Part shown: in pieces, positions 45,611 to 54,269 of the stretch
How the letters are laid out: each line of letters begins with the position of its first letter
How positions within the stretch are numbered: position 1 is the stretch's first letter
NCBI RefSeq assembly: GCF_900289175.1
Contig: NZ_LT985747.1
Coordinates: forward strand, 2,321,912-2,385,911
Source of the DNA: Paenibacillus faecalis
GTDB taxonomy: Bacteria > Bacillota > Bacilli > Paenibacillales > Paenibacillaceae
Length of the DNA stretch: 64,000 nt
Direction: 5' to 3'
Position numbers and translations under genes: made by a program
The notes under the pieces: generated by a model
Databases searched by the model: none
Told to the model about the DNA's origin: nothing
The model's input: only the letters and a program-made list of their open reading frames with translations

Positions 45611-46678
45611 TTATTTAAAATCGGCTTTTTGCTCCTCAAGATGTTTAGGCGTTTGCTCGAACATGCTGTCAATCAGACCCGGAACGGTCATTTTTTCAGT
45701 TTGTTCAGCTTTCTTGATTTGCTCGTTAACTTTAGCTTTCGCTTCATCTTTCACGCGAGCAGTATCTTCCTCTGTCCAAAGACCTTTTTTCTCAAGATAT
45801 TTCGCTAAACGGGCAATCGGATCTTTATCGCCCCACTGACCTTCTTCCTCTTTGGAACGGTATTTCGTAGCATCGTCAGACAAGGAGTGTGGACGGAAAC
45901 GGTATGTTACCGCTTCAATCAGCGTTGCACCTTCTCCATTACGTCCGCGCTCAGCAGCATCCTGAACCGCTTTGATAACAGCCAGAACGTCCATTCCGTC
46001 AACTTTCACGCCTTTGATTCCAGCTGCAATAGCCTTGTGGGCAATGGAAAGAGCTGCGGTCTGCTTCGAGAACGGAGTTGTAATAGCATAACCATTGTTT
46101 TGTACAAAGAATATAACAGGCAGCTTGTATACGCCAGCAAAGTTCAAACCTTCATAAAAATCACCTTCGGACGATCCACCGTCACCTGTGTAAGTAATAA
46201 CAACTTGCTTTTGCTGTTTCAATTTGTAACCCATTGCAATACCCATCGCATGCAGGATTTGAGCACCGATGATAATTTGTGGCATCAACACATTTACACC
46301 CTCTGGAATCTGTCCACCGTGTTGATGGCCGCGGGAATACAAGAACGCCTGATAAAGAGGAAGACCATGCCAAACGATTTGAGGCATATCACGGTAGCCA
46401 GGGCAGATAAAATCCTCTTTCTCGAGTGCAAATTCGCTGCCGACCATCGTCGCTTCTTGACCAGATACCGGCGCATAAAAACCGAGACGTCCTTGGCGGC
46501 CGAGGTTAACGGCACGATCGTCCCAGGTACGTGTAAATACCATGCGATACATAATTTCTTTCAATTGATCATCTGTCAGTTTCGGCATTAGATCTTTATT
46601 AACGATTTCGCCGTCCGGGGAAAGTACGGATAGAGTTTCCACTTCCTCGGTATATACTTCGTAAGGAACCTTGGTCAT
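45611..46678 (-). CDS. pdhA: Pyruvate dehydrogenase E1 alpha subunit
   Basis: Alpha chain of E1, decarboxylating pyruvate with thiamine diphosphate. 355 residues. The ThDP motif runs from GDGGSSEGDFYEGLNFA to FFVQNNGYAI, and RPHSLSDDATKYRSKEE marks the conserved loop. The ATG at 46678 has GAGGTGA ahead; the open frame upstream is an unlikely 27-residue extension crossing the promoter. It is the first gene of the operon, with a near-consensus promoter 52 bases upstream. Confidence 0.95.
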   Translation of the reverse strand: MTKVPYEVYTEEVETLSVLSPDGEIVNKDLMPKLTDDQLKEIMYRMVFTRTWDDRAVNLGRQGRLGFYAPVSGQEATMVGSEFALEKEDFICPGYRDMPQIVWHGLPLYQAFLYSRGHQHGGQIPEGVNVLMPQIIIGAQILHAMGIAMGYKLKQQKQVVITYTGDGGSSEGDFYEGLNFAGVYKLPVIFFVQNNGYAITTPFSKQTAALSIAHKAIAAGIKGVKVDGMDVLAVIKAVQDAAERGRNGEGATLIEAVTYRFRPHSLSDDATKYRSKEEEGQWGDKDPIARLAKYLEKKGLWTEEDTARVKDEAKAKVNEQIKKAEQTEKMTVPGLIDSMFEQTPKHLEEQKADFK

Positions 46679-46729
46679 TTTCTTCACCTCAATAAATATT
46701 TGAATATCAAGCTCCGCTGTTATAGAATT

Positions 46730-46759
46730 ATTATACACCTGTTCTATTGCATTAGTCAA
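46730..46759 (-). promoter_or_regulatory. Sigma-A-type promoter of the pdh operon
   Basis: Minus strand TTGACT (46759-46754), 18-base spacer, perfect TATAAT (46735-46730). Confidence 0.8.
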
Positions 46760-46932
46760 AGGAAAACCTGATTAAATTTCATTTTTCTTTGTTTTTGTAT
46801 ATATAACAGATGTTAGATAGTAATATAACAGGATGACAAAACATGCAGAACTGCTGTATTTTTTTAGGTAACAGGTTAATCTTATCTTATTGTTTACGGC
46901 TTTACAAAAACTAACCATCAAAAGGGTGACGA

Positions 46933-47667
46933 ATGATGACAGATAACCGTTTGTTAAAAAGAACGATCGTTAAGAAAGAAATACGAAGTCAGCATTTACA
47001 AGAAAATCGCACTTTGCGCATCTACCTCCCTCCCGGATATAACGAAATTCTAAGCTACCCTGTTGTTTACTGTCAGGATGGTGAAGAATTTTTCAACTTC
47101 GGACGAATTGCCACTACGGCTAACCATTTAATATTGGAAGAAGGCGTCGAGCCATTTATCATCGTTGGCGTCGAAGTGAATACAAAAGTCCGTACAGAAG
47201 AATATGCTCCGTTTGGCAGCCGTTTTGAAGCGTACATTGCCTGCTTTGCCGAAGAAATAGTTCCCTATATTGAGAACAAGTATCCTGTCCGGCAAGATTC
47301 GTCCCAGCGTATTCTGGCCGGAGATTCACTCGGCGGCACGGTCTCAGTCCATCTGGCTCTGCGTTATCCCGAGCTGTTCACTCGAATCATCAGCTTGTCC
47401 GGTGCCTTCTACGAAGAATCCCAACATATCATTGCACTGGAAACGGATTTGTCCTGGATGAATATCTTTATGATTGTCGGATTGCAGGAGGACAATTATA
47501 CAACCGACACAGGCGTATATAATTTTGTAGAGCTTAATCGCTCAACCAAGAAACTTCTTGAAGAGCGAGACGCAACCGTCCATTACGAAGAAAAAGACGG
47601 ACGCCATCTGTGGGGCTTCTGGCAAAAAGAGCTTCCTGCGGCCCTTATGTATTTCTTAAACCCATAA
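46933..47667 (+). CDS. Esterase, enterochelin-esterase-like alpha/beta hydrolase
   Basis: 244-residue cytoplasmic hydrolase. Opening strands LRIYLPPGYNEILSYPVVYC and QDGEEFF fit the Fes/IroE/esterase D group. The nucleophile Ser sits in LAGDSLGGTVSVHLAL, and the catalytic His is probably in EEKDGRHLWGFWQKEL. A ferric-siderophore esterase role, as for the B. subtilis BesA type, is possible, but no siderophore genes are nearby. Two ATGs lie together at the start. Substrate unknown. Confidence 0.82.
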   Translation: MMTDNRLLKRTIVKKEIRSQHLQENRTLRIYLPPGYNEILSYPVVYCQDGEEFFNFGRIATTANHLILEEGVEPFIIVGVEVNTKVRTEEYAPFGSRFEAYIACFAEEIVPYIENKYPVRQDSSQRILAGDSLGGTVSVHLALRYPELFTRIISLSGAFYEESQHIIALETDLSWMNIFMIVGLQEDNYTTDTGVYNFVELNRSTKKLLEERDATVHYEEKDGRHLWGFWQKELPAALMYFLNP

Positions 47668-47683
47668 CATGATACATTTGCAA

Positions 47684-47736
47684 AAAAAGATGAACAATCG
47701 CGCATTTTTTATAGAATGTGCTTTGTTCATCTTTTT
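47684..47736. terminator. Bidirectional terminator after the esterase gene
   Basis: Perfect 14-base stem AAAAAGATGAACAA (47684-47697) and TTGTTCATCTTTTT (47723-47736) with U-tracts built in on both strands, between convergent genes. Confidence 0.85.
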
Positions 47737-47816
47737 AAATTACCAGCGAGCCTTGTACGCGCTTTCACATACTGTTGAAACGAAGAGCGGAAAGCAGTCT
47801 CCGCCCATCAATTCAA

Positions 47817-48281
47817 TTATAGCTTTTCTTCAATGATTCTGTCCAGCAATACCTCACAACCTGCATCGATTAATCGGTATACCTCTTCGAAATTTCCCGT
47901 AAAATAAGGATCTGGTACTTCACGCAACTTTTCGCTCGGCAGAAGATCCATAAATTTCAAAATATTTGCATCTTGACCACCGGGCAGCTTGCGAAGATTG
48001 GCCACATTGGAATTATCCATAGCTACTATATAATCAAAGTCTGTAAAGTCACGGTTTTCTACCTGTCTTGCTAGCATTCCTTCATAGCTGATGCCCCAGT
48101 CATCCAGAAGCTTTCGAGTTCCTTCATGCGGAGCCTTTCCAATATGCCAGTCACCCGTCCCGGCTGAATCCACCGTTATTTTTTCATTCAATCCTTTTTG
48201 TGCAATTTTATGTCTTAAAACAGCTTCTGCCATTGGAGAGCGGCAAATATTTCCCAAGCAAACGAATAAGACCGAAATCAT
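47817..48281 (-). CDS. Low-molecular-weight protein-tyrosine phosphatase
   Basis: 154-residue cytoplasmic phosphatase. The P-loop FVCLGNICRSPMAE gives the CX5R motif with nucleophile Cys8 and Arg14, and the general acid Asp is in VPDPYFTG near residue 120. The length matches the family. The ATG at 48281 has AAGGGA ahead; an in-frame ATG ten codons upstream is less likely. It is followed by no obvious partner kinase. The TRIC-type gene lies 39 bases upstream on the same strand and may be cotranscribed. Confidence 0.93.
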   Translation of the reverse strand: MISVLFVCLGNICRSPMAEAVLRHKIAQKGLNEKITVDSAGTGDWHIGKAPHEGTRKLLDDWGISYEGMLARQVENRDFTDFDYIVAMDNSNVANLRKLPGGQDANILKFMDLLPSEKLREVPDPYFTGNFEEVYRLIDAGCEVLLDRIIEEKL

Positions 48282-48320
48282 TGGTGTGTCGTCATCCCTT
48301 CTTGATATCATTCATAGTCG

Positions 48321-48986
48321 TTATAATTTCATCTTTTGAACTTTAATGACTTTCTGATCTGACGGAACCGTTGAAGATGATTTTAAAGGACGTCTTGGAA
48401 GACGCCATTTATAGTGCACCGACAACATTCTAAACAGAACAACCAGAACGAACAACGTCAGCAGTTGCCATGTCAGTTCAGTTATACCTAGTCCAATCGC
48501 AGCGCCTGCTGCCATCGCCCATACCGCATATATTTCATCACGAAGCACAAGCGGCTTGCGCCCTGCAAGCAGATCACGGATAATTCCGCCACCTATGCCT
48601 GTTAGCACAGCTGCCACTATAACGGCAATTAGAGGATGATTCAATTGGGCAGCATAAATTCCGCCCTGCACCGCAAATGCCGACAAGCCTATCGCATCAA
48701 ACAGCGCTTCGGTCCGTTTCCAATGTTTTATCCACGCCATCGGCAGAACAAAAGCGATGAATACAGAGACAATCGCGAGAAGGATCAAGTCACCTTGTTC
48801 CCAAAGGGTTGTAACCGGTACTCCGATCAGGACGTTGCGGATAATGCCTCCCCCAAATGCGGTGGCTAAACCAAGCACCACAATTCCAAGAATGTCATAC
48901 TCCTCTTCCATAGCGACAAAAGCCCCGGACATCGCAAAAGCTACCGTACCTATAATGCTAAAAAAATCAATCATATGCATGTCCAA
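48321..48986 (-). CDS. TRIC/UPF0126-family membrane protein (YadS-like)
   Basis: Probable cation channel, 221 residues with about seven hydrophobic segments and two internal repeats of the UPF0126 glycine motif (GLATAFGGGIIRNVLIGVPV and AVLTGIGGGIIRDLLAGRKP). Bacterial members are potassium-permeable trimers. A basic tail follows. Start is uncertain: TTG at 48986 or one of two ATGs within the next five codons. It is probably cotranscribed with the tyrosine phosphatase. Confidence 0.9.
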   Translation of the reverse strand: MDMHMIDFFSIIGTVAFAMSGAFVAMEEEYDILGIVVLGLATAFGGGIIRNVLIGVPVTTLWEQGDLILLAIVSVFIAFVLPMAWIKHWKRTEALFDAIGLSAFAVQGGIYAAQLNHPLIAVIVAAVLTGIGGGIIRDLLAGRKPLVLRDEIYAVWAMAAGAAIGLGITELTWQLLTLFVLVVLFRMLSVHYKWRLPRRPLKSSSTVPSDQKVIKVQKMKL

Positions 48987-49121
48987 GTGTCTATACCCCG
49001 CTTTTCAACATGATGCTAATACACCTTTCCCATTTTAGCCACGGGCCATGAAATTGTGCAAGCACAAAAACTGTTCTATACTGATATAAAATGACAATTC
49101 ATGCTAAAGGATGGGGATGTT

Positions 49122-49766
49122 ATGGGATCAAAACGAGTTTTGATCTTTACCGGCGGTAATCTTTCTACACAGTTACTAGAAGTGATCCAGAATGATGATT
49201 ATATTATCGGAGCAGACCGGGGTGCTCTTTTTCTTATAGAGAATGGTATAAAACCACATATTTCCGTAGGTGACTTCGACTCCATTTCAAGTGATCAGCT
49301 TCATACCGTCACATCCATGAGTGGGAAAGTGATTCAGTGCGACCCGATTGATAAAAATTTAACGGACACCGAATTGGCATTTGATGTGGCTCTGGAGCTT
49401 GCTCCAGCAGAAATTATGCTGTTGGGAGGTACTGGCACGCGGATCGATCATACCCTCGCCAATATTCACATGCTGCTTCGCGGAGTCCAGCATCATGTTC
49501 AGTGCTCCATGCTGGATGAACATAATCACGTTACACTGACAGGCTCAACCTGCAATGTGGAAGATCGCGGTTTTACTTATGTATCCCTTCTACCTCTTAC
49601 TCCCGAGGTAACAGGAATTAACCTGGAGGGCTTCCAATATCCGCTGCACAATGCGACCTTAAAAATCGGACAATCCCTCGGAATAAGCAATCGCCTTGCA
49701 GGCAGCACAGGAACCGTTAAAATAGAAGGCGGACTGCTCCTAATCATACAGAGTAAAGATGATTAA
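49122..49766 (+). CDS. thiN: Thiamine diphosphokinase
   Basis: Converts thiamine to thiamine diphosphate, the cofactor used by the PdhAB enzyme coded nearby. 214 residues of the TPK fold: IIGADRGALFLIENGIKPHI with VGDFDSI (Asp residues for Mg-ATP), PIDKNLTDTELAFDVALELA, LGGTGTRIDHTLANIHML, and a C-terminal beta-sandwich (GITN-type core as GISNRLAGSTGTVKIEGGLL). The ATG at 49122 has AAAGGATGGGG ahead. Monocistronic; in B. subtilis thiN follows rpe. No TPP riboswitch was seen. Confidence 0.93.
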   Translation: MGSKRVLIFTGGNLSTQLLEVIQNDDYIIGADRGALFLIENGIKPHISVGDFDSISSDQLHTVTSMSGKVIQCDPIDKNLTDTELAFDVALELAPAEIMLLGGTGTRIDHTLANIHMLLRGVQHHVQCSMLDEHNHVTLTGSTCNVEDRGFTYVSLLPLTPEVTGINLEGFQYPLHNATLKIGQSLGISNRLAGSTGTVKIEGGLLLIIQSKDD

Positions 49767-49957
49767 GTCTAACTTTTTTGTCATCAATCTATCCTAAGTT
49801 ATTAATTTTTTGTAACTTTTAATATTATTTTAATAATCTGAATAGCCCCCTTGTCCCCCAAAGCTTTCGCGCGTTTATCCGAAATTTTGGAAGGCTTTAA
49901 ATTTGTTATACTCAGTCCAGAGATAAACCAATAACAATTTTTTGGGGGTATAACATC

Positions 49958-50470
49958 ATGAATAGACAAGCCTGGATCAAAAAAGCAGTCATCGTCAGCA
50001 TCAGTGCAACCATGGGAATGGGAACGCTTTTGGCCGTTTCTCCGGCATCTCAAGCAGAAGCTGCAGCTTCCAGTTCCTACTCCCAAACAAAAGGCCAACA
50101 AGTCGTGAACTATGGTAAAAAATATATGGGTACACCCTATCAATTTGGAGCGTCTACCAATACTACGGAAGTATTTGACTGCTCCTCTTTTACAAAGCAC
50201 ATTTTCAAGCAATTCGGAGTGAATCTGCCTCGAACAGCGGCTGAACAAGCAACGCAAGGGGTTGCAGTTTCCAAAGCGAACCTGAAACCCGGCGATCTTG
50301 TGTTTTTTTCAAGCGGCAGCCGTGCCAACGGTAAAAATGTAACTCACGTTGCTGTCTACGCCGGTGATGGCAAAATTCTACACACTTATGGCAAACCGGG
50401 TGTAACGATTTCCAACCTTAATTCCGGTACTTGGAAAGAGACATACCTTAAAGCACGCCGCGTACTGTGA
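49958..50470 (+). CDS. Secreted NlpC/P60 cell-wall endopeptidase
   Basis: Cleaves peptide stems of peptidoglycan. 170 residues: a signal peptide (AVIVSISATMGMGTLLAVSP, cleavage near AEA-AAS) and a single NlpC/P60 domain without a separate wall-binding module. Catalytic Cys75 is in FDCSSFTKHIF, His130 in VTHVAVYAGD and the third residue His142 in ILHTYG. Small single-domain members of this kind are common in Paenibacillus. GGGGG lies before the ATG. A terminator follows directly. Confidence 0.92.
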   Translation: MNRQAWIKKAVIVSISATMGMGTLLAVSPASQAEAAASSSYSQTKGQQVVNYGKKYMGTPYQFGASTNTTEVFDCSSFTKHIFKQFGVNLPRTAAEQATQGVAVSKANLKPGDLVFFSSGSRANGKNVTHVAVYAGDGKILHTYGKPGVTISNLNSGTWKETYLKARRVL

Positions 50471-50495
50471 TCATTTATAATACAAGATAGACGTA

Positions 50496-50539
50496 TAGGC
50501 CACCCTCGGGAATGACCAAGCCCCTGGATGGCCTATTTC
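50496..50539 (+). terminator. Terminator after the NlpC/P60 gene
   Basis: TAGGCCA (50496-50502) and TGGCCTA (50529-50535) with further partial pairing inside, followed by TTTC. Confidence 0.65.
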
Positions 50540-50547
50540 ATGCTTGT

Positions 50548-51276
50548 TTATGGAGCATCTTCCAATGAAGACAATTCGCTATCATGTTCGTTATCTGGTG
50601 CTGCCAGCATATAGCCCGCTCCCCTGATCGTTCGAATCAGCTTCCACTTTCGTCCTTTGTCTAACTTTTCACGCAAATGAAGAATGTACACATCCACTAC
50701 ATTGGTACCTGTATTGAAATCACAATCCCAGACATGACTTAATATCTCTTCCCTTGTACAGACCTCGTTCACTCTTTCAGTCAAATAGATAAGCAAATCA
50801 TATTCTCGCTGAGTAAGATCGATTTCTGTCCCTCCCCGGCTTACCTGCCTGGAAAGAGGATCAATCTGTAAATCTCCAATCTTGATCTTCTCGTTTCTTT
50901 TTTGAGTGCTGATATGAAACAAGTTTAGTAGATTGCTGACTCTGGCAAGCAATTCCCGATCGTCTACATGACCTGAAATATAATCATTCGCCCCGGCTTC
51001 CAAAGCTGCAGCGGCTTCATTGGAGCCACTATGTCCAATGACAATGATCGGCATCCGATGCCTTCCTTTTTGCATTCTGTGTACAAAATCAAACTCTTGC
51101 ATGCCTGATAAATGACTATCCACCATCAGCAAATCAAATTCCACCTGTTCCAAAAGAAGCAGCGCCTCGGAAAGATGGTCTGCCAAATAAACAGAATATC
51201 CCGCAGATTGAAGCCTGCCCATCATCCTGCGCGCTGTCTCTGCACCATTCATCGCCAGCAAAATCTGTCCGTTCAA
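50548..51276 (-). CDS. Atypical OmpR-family regulator with degenerate receiver
   Basis: 242 residues: a receiver-like domain and a good C-terminal winged helix (IDLTQREYDLLIYLTERVNE, VVDVYILHLREKLDKG, IRTIRGAGYML). In the receiver Asp53 (LLMVDSHLSG) is kept, but the acidic pair after the first strand is replaced (ILLAMNG), Thr is absent (VIGHSG) and the conserved Lys position reads SGHVDD. Phosphorylation switching is therefore doubtful. No kinase gene is near. The TTG at 51276 has GAGGGGG seven bases ahead and is favoured over the TTG 12 codons upstream. The site may be masked by a small palindrome. Confidence 0.8.
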   Translation of the reverse strand: MNGQILLAMNGAETARRMMGRLQSAGYSVYLADHLSEALLLLEQVEFDLLMVDSHLSGMQEFDFVHRMQKGRHRMPIIVIGHSGSNEAAAALEAGANDYISGHVDDRELLARVSNLLNLFHISTQKRNEKIKIGDLQIDPLSRQVSRGGTEIDLTQREYDLLIYLTERVNEVCTREEILSHVWDCDFNTGTNVVDVYILHLREKLDKGRKWKLIRTIRGAGYMLAAPDNEHDSELSSLEDAP

Positions 51277-51289
51277 AGGGGGTCCCCCT
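51277..51289 (-). promoter_or_regulatory. Palindrome covering the ribosome binding site of the atypical regulator
   Basis: AGGGGGACCCCCT on the minus strand lies directly before the TTG start. It can fold into a five-pair stem with a three-base loop that would hide the ribosome site, suggesting translational control. Confidence 0.4.
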
Positions 51290-51418
51290 CTTTTTATTGC
51301 TAAGGTAAGCAATTTTTATATAAGCTCTAACACATCTGTCCTTTAAGCTTCCACAAAAATAAAACATCCATTCCTGAAGTAAAGGAAATGGATGACCTTT
51401 AGTACAAAGTATTGATGT

Positions 51419-52456
51419 TTAACCCATGTATTGATAATACAGGCTCCTCGCCTCCATCGTATCGGATGTACCATGAACAAGAACTCTTCCGTCAGCAAAA
51501 AATACTATGCGGTGCAGTTTCAGTTGAAGTATAACTATAAATGGATTCACCGATATTTGTCCCTCCGATAATCCATTCAAACGATGAGCCAGCTGCTTAA
51601 GATCAAGGTTCATTTTTCGTGCCGGTCTGATCTGCACAGTATCGCGTCCACACAACACTTCACTTTTTGTACGATTAGCAGACCATAAAAAAGGATAAAC
51701 CGCTTGTACGCCGCAGGAAGGACAATCATCCTTCTTGGCGTGATCCAGCTTCATTTCGTAGCATTCATTCCGCCACAGATCAAAGGAGAGCAGCGTCGAG
51801 CGAAGGTTATCTCTTTGACCGGCCAGAAGCTTCATGGCCTCCATGCTTTGATGGGCGGCGACCATTTGCACCGCTGGCGGGAGAATGCCTGATGTATCAC
51901 ACGTATCTACGCCTAAGGGTACTGTTCCCAGCAGACAATGCAGGCAAGGCGTATGCCCCGGGATAAAAGTATAGGTCATGCCCGAGCTTCCCACGCACCC
52001 GCCGTATATCCATGGCACCTTCAACTTCTGGGAAATATCGTTCATAATAAGCCGGGTATCAAAGTTATCGGCAGCATCCATCATCAGATCGCAATCACGA
52101 GCCAGCTCTTCCAGCTCTTGCGCACGTACATCCATCACATAGGCATCGATTTTCACCTCGGAATTCACAGCTGCTAACCTTGACCTTGCTGCTTCCGCTT
52201 TAGGAAGATGCTTCATCGCATCCTCTTCCGTATAAAGCTGCTGCCGTTGTAAATTGCTCCATTCCACATAATCCCGATCGGCAATTGTAACCCAGCCGAC
52301 ACCAGCGCGTACCAATGTTTCAGCAATAGCACTACCAAGTGCCCCAGCTCCCACAACAATCACATGACTGCCCCCAAGCTTGCGTTGCCCATCCGTTCCA
52401 AAAGGAGAAAAACGTTCTTGCCTGGAATAACGGCTTTTCCGGTTATGTTCTTTCAC
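51419..52456 (-). CDS. ThiF/MoeB-family adenylyltransferase
   Basis: E1-like enzyme that adenylates the C-terminal Gly-Gly of a sulfur-carrier protein for thiamine or molybdopterin synthesis. 345 residues: ATP site VIVVGAGALGSAIAETLVRA, DRDYVEWSNLQRQQLYTEED, catalytic Cys region DTCDTSGILPPAVQMVAAHQ, and zinc Cys pairs in TPCLHCLLG and DDCPSCG. An extra C-terminal part of about 90 residues follows (IRPARKMNLDLKQLAHRLNG), where MoeB has a rhodanese or nothing. Start is GTG with AGAGGTG ahead. No thiS or moaD gene is adjacent, so the partner is unknown. Confidence 0.85.
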   Translation of the reverse strand: MKEHNRKSRYSRQERFSPFGTDGQRKLGGSHVIVVGAGALGSAIAETLVRAGVGWVTIADRDYVEWSNLQRQQLYTEEDAMKHLPKAEAARSRLAAVNSEVKIDAYVMDVRAQELEELARDCDLMMDAADNFDTRLIMNDISQKLKVPWIYGGCVGSSGMTYTFIPGHTPCLHCLLGTVPLGVDTCDTSGILPPAVQMVAAHQSMEAMKLLAGQRDNLRSTLLSFDLWRNECYEMKLDHAKKDDCPSCGVQAVYPFLWSANRTKSEVLCGRDTVQIRPARKMNLDLKQLAHRLNGLSEGQISVNPFIVILQLKLHRIVFFADGRVLVHGTSDTMEARSLYYQYMG

Positions 52457-52599
52457 ACTTACACCTCTTTTTTCTCAACCTGCCAGCATTTCAATAAACA
52501 ACATCTGCGTCCTGTATACAAGGAAAAAGCGTCCTTCGAAAATATAAACCCAGTATACAATATAAAATTGATACTTTCTTGGGGTCACACTAAGCTAAA

Positions 52600-52646
52600 C
52601 CAAAACAGAAAATAGCGATACAGAAACAATGATTCGTCTGTACCGC
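52600..52646 (-). terminator. Terminator of the Tad-like pilus operon
   Basis: Minus strand GCGGTACAGA and TCTGTATCGC (one G-T pair) with a 12-base loop, followed by TATTTTCTGTTTT. It lies 83 bases after the last gene of the operon. Confidence 0.8.
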
Positions 52647-52729
52647 CACTTTTTATCACTTACAATTCAATATAGTCTAAACATGCGCCATGTCTTTAGC
52701 CATATCAACATTTTTGAATACAATCTGTA

Positions 52730-53725
52730 CTAGTCTATCATTCCTGAATTCATACAGCTTTTCTCCCTGTAACCTGCAGCAGCGGCTTCTTTACGAGTGC
52801 TAAAAGCTTCTTGTTTATCATACGGGAATGAACATGTATCTCTGTAATAGTATTTTAAACCTGTGTTTGAATCTACACCGCCAAAGTATACGGGATTCTT
52901 GACAAGCCTCCCTCCACCGAAGGCATAATTGTTATAATATCGATCACCAATAGGGATGCCTTGGACAAAAGCCATCATGCCGATATCATTGACGGTATTC
53001 ACCCATTCTTCTTGCTCGATAACAGGCAGAGAGAAAGTATACGATATACCGTTTCTTAAAGCCAACTCATTGTGACGCCCTATGTAATAAGCCAAATCAT
53101 CCTGTATTGCATGAACGATCGATATTCGTCTTACTTCTTCAAAGGTTCCAGGCTTGTCCAGCAGCTCGATTCCCGTCTTGCCTTCAAGTTCAGTCTGCAA
53201 TCCGGAATACCAAAGACCAGTGGATCTGTTGTACGCTTCGACCTCATTGTCTAATGTAAAATGAATACTGTTCCCTTCATCATCATTATAGGCGTACGGA
53301 ATTTTCGGACTCCAGGTATGACGGATAACCTCCTCTCCGTCCGCATTTATATAGGATTGCATGGCATAAATATAATACCCGTCATAATCCACAACAGCCA
53401 AAGCCGGTATATACCACCAAAGCGCCGCTTGAGCTTGAATATCCTCCGAGATGCCCATATTCATATAGATGGTTCTGGAGAAAGCTTCCAATGCCCTTTC
53501 TTTATCCGCACGAAACCTCTTCATTGATCCATACCCTGCCTCGTATGCCTGACTCTCATTTATATTCAGCATCTCCGCACCATCCTGTAGCGCCGTACGC
53601 AATCCCGCTGTATACTTTGTTTCCACAAATGCAGCATCCGTAATATTGCCTGCGTGTATTGCAAGCAGTATAAAGAATGGAAAGAAGAGAGCTGTAAACA
53701 AAATAGCCCAATCAGTAATCCTCAT
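52730..53725 (-). CDS. Membrane-anchored or secreted protein of the Tad-like operon
   Basis: 331 residues, not recognised as a known family. One N-terminal hydrophobic helix (WAILFTALFFPFFILLAIHA) is followed by a large, aromatic-rich extracytoplasmic region (WWYIPALAVVDYDGYYIYAM, YYNNYAFGGGRLV). Two Cys lie close to the C-terminus (DTCSFPYDK, EKSCMNSG) and could form a disulfide. N-terminal helix plus globular domain resembles a TadE/minor-pseudopilin architecture. It overlaps the preceding gene by 14 bases and is last in the operon. A tip or minor pilin role is inferred from context only. Confidence 0.65.
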   Translation of the reverse strand: MRITDWAILFTALFFPFFILLAIHAGNITDAAFVETKYTAGLRTALQDGAEMLNINESQAYEAGYGSMKRFRADKERALEAFSRTIYMNMGISEDIQAQAALWWYIPALAVVDYDGYYIYAMQSYINADGEEVIRHTWSPKIPYAYNDDEGNSIHFTLDNEVEAYNRSTGLWYSGLQTELEGKTGIELLDKPGTFEEVRRISIVHAIQDDLAYYIGRHNELALRNGISYTFSLPVIEQEEWVNTVNDIGMMAFVQGIPIGDRYYNNYAFGGGRLVKNPVYFGGVDSNTGLKYYYRDTCSFPYDKQEAFSTRKEAAAAGYREKSCMNSGMID

Positions 53726-54266
53726 TCAATACCATCCCTCCATACGGAAAAGAAATGGCCGATCTATCCCCTGAATTTGATCCTGTCAAAGCATCGAACA
53801 GCACCAAAGATGGCGTACGGTTCAAGCTTCTTACCCCCACCTGAAAAAAGTCCCCGGCCGTTAGCTTATATTTTCGATCGTCATGATCCAGAGGCAGCCC
53901 CGTATCGGGGAACAATTGCTTTAAAATCTCATCCTCATAGTAAGCATCGTAGACAACAGAAAACTGATTTTGAAATGTCTGCGGGTCAGCCGGATCCATA
54001 TACTCGGGATGATATTTCTTATGCTGATGCTCCATCGTAATTTCGTACAAATTACCTGTTGCATCCAGCTCACGGGTAAAATCCTGGTACATCTGAGGCG
54101 ATACGTATCCTTTCGTACGCACACTGTCCACAAATTTAGTAACGGATTGATAAACGACGATCCTTGACAGATCATCCTGTCTTCTGGCACTTTCTGCAGC
54201 CGGAACCATATACAATAACAAGACAGCTAAAAAAGCTGCAAACCATTTGGAGACCGAGTTTGACAT
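53712..54266 (-). CDS. Small N-terminally anchored protein of the Tad-like operon
   Basis: 184 residues, family not recognised. The N-terminal segment WFAAFLAVLLLYMVPAAESA is a signal peptide or anchor, followed by a charged helical stretch (RIVVYQSVTKFVDSVRTKGY) and a mixed domain ending SAISFPYGGMVLNEDY. GAGGTAAACA precedes the ATG. Three bases separate it from the upstream gene and it overlaps the downstream one, so it is clearly coupled to both. Pseudopilin-like role assumed from position. Confidence 0.65.
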   Translation of the reverse strand: MSNSVSKWFAAFLAVLLLYMVPAAESARRQDDLSRIVVYQSVTKFVDSVRTKGYVSPQMYQDFTRELDATGNLYEITMEHQHKKYHPEYMDPADPQTFQNQFSVVYDAYYEDEILKQLFPDTGLPLDHDDRKYKLTAGDFFQVGVRSLNRTPSLVLFDALTGSNSGDRSAISFPYGGMVLNEDY

Positions 54267-54269
54267 TGT

